Assembly (NCBI GenBank): GCA_030147525.1
Contig: JASBVF010000007.1
Location: forward strand, 124,001 to 188,000
Source: Bacteroidota bacterium
GTDB lineage: Bacteria; Bacteroidota; Bacteroidia; Chitinophagales; Saprospiraceae
Reading direction: 5' to 3'
DNA length: 64,000 nucleotides
Shown in pieces: positions 60,721-64,000 of the stretch. The position numbers and the translations under genes were made by a program. Under the pieces are notes generated by a model. It did not search any database and was not told the origin of the DNA. It worked only from the letters and a program-made list of their open reading frames with translations. Numbering within the stretch: position 1 is the stretch's first letter; the number at the start of each line of letters is the position of its first letter.

Positions 60721-60836
60721 AGGATTGGATCACGGATTAGACGGATTTTACGGATCGTCACGGATTTCAAGTAAGAACTATATGGAAAAAAATCCGTGGG
60801 AATCCGCCCAATCCGTCTAATCCGTGATCCAATCCT
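60721..60836 (+). repeat. Hairpin of about 10-nt words (CGGATT family), 47-nt arms
   Basis: The left arm 60721-60767 begins AGGATTGGATCACGGATTAG and the right arm 60790-60836 ends TAATCCGTGATCCAATCCT. The outermost 27 positions pair without a mismatch, and the inner part has about six. It begins 1 nt after the ROK stop codon. Confidence 0.9.
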
Positions 60837-60876
60837 ACCCCATCCGCATTTTATGTCAAAATTCAATTTTCACTCA

Positions 60877-61650
60877 ATGAACGTCATCAAAGATTACCTC
60901 CAAAAAAGCCAGCAAATACTCGCCACCATCGAAGCGCAGGAACCCGCCATCCGGCAGGCCGCCCAATGGTTCGCTGACACCATCCTCGCCGGTCGCATGG
61001 TACACGTTTTCGGTAGCGGCCACAGCCGCATCATGGTCGAGGAAATGTGGCCCCGCTACGGCAGCTTTCCCGGTTTCAACCCCATCGTGGAGTTGTCGCT
61101 CACATTTCACAATCCCGTAGTCGGGGCGAACGGGCAGCGGCAGGCCATGTTTTTGGAGAATGTGCCGGGCTTCGCCGAGCGCATCCTGCGCAATTTCGAT
61201 TTGAGTGAAACGGACACGGCGCTCGTCATCTCGTCCAGCGGCTGCAACGTGGTGCCCATCGAAATGGCCGAAGGTTTTCAAAAAAGAAAGGTAAAAGTCG
61301 TGGCGCTCGTCAGCCAGGCCCACCTCGACGCCAGCACCAGCAAGCGCAGCGACGGTAAAAAACTGACCGACTTCGCCGACCTCGTCCTCGACACCGGCGC
61401 TCCCGTTGGCGACTCGATGGTGTACGTGCCGGGACTGGACACGCCCGTTTCACCCGGCTCCACGGTCGGTGGCGTAATGCTGGTCAATTCGATGAAAGCG
61501 GAAGTGGCGAGGCTGCTCGCCGAAGCAGGCCAGCCGCCGAAGGTGCTGACGGCCGGGGCCATCGTCGGGGCCGAGCGGGCGACAGCGCTGTTTGAAGCGG
61601 CTTACGATGAGCATGCGCACAGGTTGGCGAGGTTGTTTGAGAAGATTTAA
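60877..61650 (+). CDS. SIS-domain sugar isomerase-like protein (UPF0309 type)
   Basis: Starting at the ATG at 60877 (MNVIKDYLQKSQQIL, the family's normal start; another ATG at 60853 is possible), the product is 257 residues. The phosphosugar-binding SIS domain shows VHVFGSGHSRIMVEEMWPRYG, ALVISSSGCNVVPIEMA and VVALVSQAHL. Proteins of this group bind phosphorylated sugars and are often next to kinases, as here with the ROK gene. Probably an N-acetylmuramate- or glucosamine-related isomerase or sensor, but this is inference. Confidence 0.85.
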   Translation: MNVIKDYLQKSQQILATIEAQEPAIRQAAQWFADTILAGRMVHVFGSGHSRIMVEEMWPRYGSFPGFNPIVELSLTFHNPVVGANGQRQAMFLENVPGFAERILRNFDLSETDTALVISSSGCNVVPIEMAEGFQKRKVKVVALVSQAHLDASTSKRSDGKKLTDFADLVLDTGAPVGDSMVYVPGLDTPVSPGSTVGGVMLVNSMKAEVARLLAEAGQPPKVLTAGAIVGAERATALFEAAYDEHAHRLARLFEKI

Positions 61651-61671
61651 AACACCACGTTTGCAACCATA

Positions 61672-61703
61672 TTGGCAGTGTAGATTGTTTTTCTGTAAGT
61701 TTG
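61672..61703 (+). promoter_or_regulatory. Complete -33/-7 promoter for the orphan antitoxin-like gene
   Basis: TTGG at 61672-61675 and TAAGTTTG at 61696-61703 are separated by 20 nt, a full match to the Bacteroidota promoter, 14 nt before the ATG at 61718. Confidence 0.65.
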
Positions 61704-61717
61704 TAAAAATTAAAAAC

Positions 61718-61960
61718 ATGAGTCACGCAGAGCTTCAAACGGACATTATTCAATTGATTTTGGAAACCAAAAACGCTTCGATTTTAGAGAAAATCGCTGT
61801 TTACATTCGCAATCTTCAGCAGCAGGAGGATTGGTGGAAAGACTTGAGCGACAATGAAAAAAACTTTGTCCAGCGAAGTGCCCAGCAAATTGAAGAAGAC
61901 AAAGTTGTGTCCATTGAGGCAGTAAAAGCAGAAATCAGGGAACGACTCGATAAATGGTAA
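61718..61960 (+). CDS. Small antitoxin-like protein without a toxin partner
   Basis: This 80-residue protein (MSHAELQTDIIQLILETKN, then helices, then SIEAVKAEIRERLDKW) has the size, charge and helical layout of small antitoxins that precede RelE/ParE-type toxins in Bacteroidota. No toxin gene follows: the next ORF is the secreted endonuclease 81 nt downstream. The start at 61718 is fixed by the promoter 14 nt upstream. Homology is judged by eye, so the antitoxin label is tentative. Confidence 0.65.
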   Translation: MSHAELQTDIIQLILETKNASILEKIAVYIRNLQQQEDWWKDLSDNEKNFVQRSAQQIEEDKVVSIEAVKAEIRERLDKW

Positions 61961-62014
61961 ACTCAAGTTTCAATCAAGGATGGCAACTTGACAAATTCAA
62001 CTGAATTCTCTCCC

Positions 62015-62022
62015 TACCTTTG
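62015..62022 (+). promoter_or_regulatory. Predicted -7 box for the secreted endonuclease gene
   Basis: TACCTTTG followed by CCCCCC lies 19 nt before the ATG at 62042. A TTGACA at 61988 is 24 nt upstream, slightly beyond the usual spacing. It supports the ATG over the in-frame TTG at 61988. Confidence 0.5.
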
Positions 62023-62041
62023 CCCCCCACAAATTTCAACG

Positions 62042-63139
62042 ATGAAAGAAAAAATAACCGCCTCTATTTTTTTCACCCTTCTCACGTTGGGCGCATTCGC
62101 CCAGCACCAGCCGGTCTTCCCCACGCTCTCCGGCCAGGAGTTGCTCGACAGTTTGGCCAGTGCTTACAAGCCCGTTTTTTCCATGCCGCAGGCACAGGCA
62201 CGGGACACGCTTTTCGGTAAAATCCACAACCACGACGACAGCCTTACCTGCGTGTACACCGGTTTCACCATCTGGCTCGATCCCACACAGGACCCCACGC
62301 AGGCTGCCTTCATGAACGGTAATTCCAGCGCCATCAATACCGAGCACACCTACCCGCAAAGCCTCGGCGCTACCGGACAGGCCGACGGCGACCTGCACCA
62401 TCTCTACCCGACCCGGGCCGACGTGAATGCGGCCAGAGCTAATTCGCCTTTTGCCGAAATCCCCGATAACGAAACGGAAGAATGGTATTACCTGAATCAA
62501 AAAACCGGCAACATCCCCGCCACGAACATCGACCTGTACAGCGAGCGCAAAGGCCAGCTTTTCGAGCCACGGGAAGACCACAAAGGCAACGTCGCCCGTG
62601 CCATGTTTTACTTCTACACCATGTACAAGGCACAGGCCGACATGGCGAATTCAACTTTTTTTGAAACGCAGCGCCAGACGCTCTGCGCCTGGCATTTCCT
62701 CGATCCGGTGGACGACCTGGAGTGGCAGCGCACCTGGCAAATCGCCCAGTACCAGGCAACGCCAAACCCTTACGTGCTGGATTGCACGCTGCCGGAGCGC
62801 ACGTTTTGCAGTGATTTTAGTGAAACATGCGTGGTAGCGGCGGATGAGGTTTTGAAAAATGAAGATTTTGAATTGAAGGAAATTTCGCCGAACCCCATGC
62901 GGGAGGGTACGACTTTCACCTACACCACGAGCAAACCAAGCCGGGTGAAACTGGAGGTTTTTGACTTAACAGGAAAAAAGCTGGAAGAACTTGACCTTGG
63001 CGTCCAACTCGTTGGTGAGCACCGTTTTTTATGGCAAAAAAAAGAGTCGCTCACTGCTGGTATGGCCTTCTGTCGGTTTGTTTTTGAAGCTGAAAATCAG
63101 GTGATTGTACTCACAGAAAAAATGATCATACTGCCTTAA
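62042..63139 (+). CDS. Secreted endonuclease I family protein with type IX type A sorting domain
   Basis: It has 365 residues. The signal peptide ends in AFAQ. The endonuclease I core shows NTEHTYPQSLGATGQADGDLHHLYPT, with the conserved His residues and metal-binding Asn/Asp, followed by VNAARANSPF and GNVARAMFYFYTMY. The last 80 residues are a type A sorting domain (ISPNPMREGTTFTY, VKLEVFDLTGKKLEEL, GMAFCRFVF). This gives an extracellular DNase/RNase exported by the type IX system, probably for nutrient or phosphate scavenging. Confidence 0.92.
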   Translation: MKEKITASIFFTLLTLGAFAQHQPVFPTLSGQELLDSLASAYKPVFSMPQAQARDTLFGKIHNHDDSLTCVYTGFTIWLDPTQDPTQAAFMNGNSSAINTEHTYPQSLGATGQADGDLHHLYPTRADVNAARANSPFAEIPDNETEEWYYLNQKTGNIPATNIDLYSERKGQLFEPREDHKGNVARAMFYFYTMYKAQADMANSTFFETQRQTLCAWHFLDPVDDLEWQRTWQIAQYQATPNPYVLDCTLPERTFCSDFSETCVVAADEVLKNEDFELKEISPNPMREGTTFTYTTSKPSRVKLEVFDLTGKKLEELDLGVQLVGEHRFLWQKKESLTAGMAFCRFVFEAENQVIVLTEKMIILP

Positions 63140-63145
63140 AAGGGA

Positions 63146-63174
63146 AAGCCGGACCTTTCGGGAAGGTCCGGCTT
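63146..63174. terminator. Hairpin between the endonuclease and the convergent coiled-coil gene
   Basis: AAGCCGGACCTT and AAGGTCCGGCTT form a perfect 12-bp stem around TCGGG, 6 nt after the endonuclease stop codon. The U tract is weak. Confidence 0.8.
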
Positions 63175-63233
63175 AAACTTCGCTTACGATTGGAGATATT
63201 ATTTGTGCGTTTTTGCGTTTGAAAACGCCTGAA

Positions 63234-64000
63234 TTATTTCAATTCGAAATTTCCGCTGCCTGCGAGGTAGCCTTTGTTGTAAATTTCTACCTCGTACTCT
63301 CCGCTTTGAAATGCTACGCTTGGCGCCCAAACGAAGCAGAGTTGCGTCTCGTCGTTTACGTAGTCGTATTCTTTTACCTGCGTGTAACGGACTTCCTCGC
63401 CGGTTTTGCTGTTTACGATAGCGCCGCTGCCGAGGTCGTCGATGGCCAGCGTTTCACCTTTCGGGCTGACGATGCGGATGAAAAACTGCTCGGTGCCGGG
63501 TTTTACCACGTCGTTGGCAACTGTGGTGAAACAAACCTTCAGTTGGTCAACCCGTTTGGCGTTGCTCTTTTCGGCAGTTTTTCCGCTTTTGCGTACTTTC
63601 ATTCCTGTCACTTCAATGTTTTTCACTTTTACGACGGAACCTACCTGCACGGCTTTGCTCAGTGTTTCCTTTTCGTTTACGAGTTGGGCTTTGACGGCAG
63701 AAAGCTCCTCATTCTCCTGTGATTTTTCCTGGAGTGTTGCAGAGAGGTTTTCTTTTTCATCTTTGAGCATGGTGTTTTCCATGGCCAACTGCTCCTGTTC
63801 GGCTCTGAGCTGTTCGATCTCGGCAATGTAGTTTGCGACTTTGGATTTCAGATTTTGAATTTCTGCCCTGGCGGCGTCGAATTTGCGCTTGTCACGCAGC
63901 AGTCCGTCAATCTGATTTTTCTGGGAAGCCAATTCTGCTTTTTGCTGATCGATGAGGGCATTGATTTGCTCGTTTTCACCTTTGAGGCTTTCCAGTTCAG
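63234..64000 (-). CDS. Coiled-coil protein with C-terminal beta domain (5' end outside the window)
   Basis: The frame stays open to the window edge (ELESLKGENEQINALIDQQK before the MASQKNQ residue, which is really a Leu codon TTG), so the gene is incomplete. The first 130 residues seen are a continuous coiled coil rich in Glu, Gln, Leu and Lys. The last 140 form a beta-rich domain (FFIRIVSPKGETLAIDDLGSG, EYEVEIYNKGYLAGSGNFELK). This layout is common in Bacteroidota proteins of unknown function, probably structural. Confidence 0.8.
   Translation of the reverse strand, partial: ELESLKGENEQINALIDQQKAELASQKNQIDGLLRDKRKFDAARAEIQNLKSKVANYIAEIEQLRAEQEQLAMENTMLKDEKENLSATLQEKSQENEELSAVKAQLVNEKETLSKAVQVGSVVKVKNIEVTGMKVRKSGKTAEKSNAKRVDQLKVCFTTVANDVVKPGTEQFFIRIVSPKGETLAIDDLGSGAIVNSKTGEEVRYTQVKEYDYVNDETQLCFVWAPSVAFQSGEYEVEIYNKGYLAGSGNFELK

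Noticed and set aside
1-64000. tRNA or rRNA genes
   Set aside because: I looked for cloverleaf-like segments and conserved rRNA stretches by eye and found none; a covariance-model scan would be decisive.

Overview
The window looks like chromosomal DNA of a Bacteroidota bacterium, most likely a Saprospiria/Saprospiraceae-type organism. The evidence is two very large secreted proteins ending in a gliding-motility/type IX (type B) sorting domain, a nuclease with a type A sorting tail, upstream boxes matching the Bacteroidota -7 element TAnnTTTG, weak ribosome binding sites, futalosine-route menaquinone synthesis (mqnC) and a kynurenine-route gene set. I saw no rRNA, tRNA, CRISPR array, prophage or insertion sequence. 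The taxon is an inference from gene content.

Layout. 0-6 kb: end of an unknown gene, a membrane methyltransferase, mqnC, a Uma2-type nuclease, and a run of unrecognised secreted proteins with one frameshift. 6-12.7 kb: prfC, dtd, ftcD, a secreted chitobiase-like protein and a MoxR ATPase. 12.7-30 kb: dense housekeeping genes (cysS, an EEP-family protein, two rhomboid proteases, kynurenine 3-monooxygenase, aroB, DinB proteins, a DUF3137 protein, an SDR enzyme, 3-hydroxyanthranilate dioxygenase, lpxH, psd, a GT-C glycosyltransferase). 30.7-43.1 kb: two tandem paralogues of exactly 1961 residues each. 43-50 kb: an HGSNAT-like acyltransferase, a lipoprotein amidase, and a glnK-amtB-porin ammonium locus with a candidate small RNA. 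50-52 kb: decaying or frameshifted genes and a DUF433/DUF5615 toxin-antitoxin pair. 52-57.6 kb: a molybdopterin formate dehydrogenase and its NuoE/NuoF-like diaphorase subunit. 57.8-64 kb: SDR, EamA transporter, ROK kinase, SIS-domain protein, an orphan antitoxin-like protein, a secreted endonuclease I and an unfinished coiled-coil gene.

The most unusual signal is not a protein. At about nineteen places the DNA between genes is built from a short word of 7, 8, 9 or about 10 nt repeated in tandem. At about a dozen of them the array is followed by its own inverted copy, giving a long hairpin. Different loci use different words and periods. Most of these elements begin within about 15 nt of a stop codon, or contain it. 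They are absent from about 27.2 to 58.6 kb and largely do not coincide with the ordinary GC-stem/U-tract terminators found after other genes. I do not recognise a named repeat family for them.

The second strong signal is the pair of 1961-residue paralogues. Each carries four copies of a three-domain super-module. In the first protein the copies are exactly 253 codons apart, while in the second the spacing is 252, 254 and 251 codons.

Kynurenine monooxygenase and 3-hydroxyanthranilate dioxygenase supply two steps from tryptophan toward quinolinate or its further breakdown. The SDR protein divergent from the dioxygenase gene has lost the usual catalytic Tyr and Lys. GlnK, AmtB and the porin form an ammonium uptake and sensing unit. 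The formate dehydrogenase and NuoF-like subunit would feed electrons from formate to NAD.
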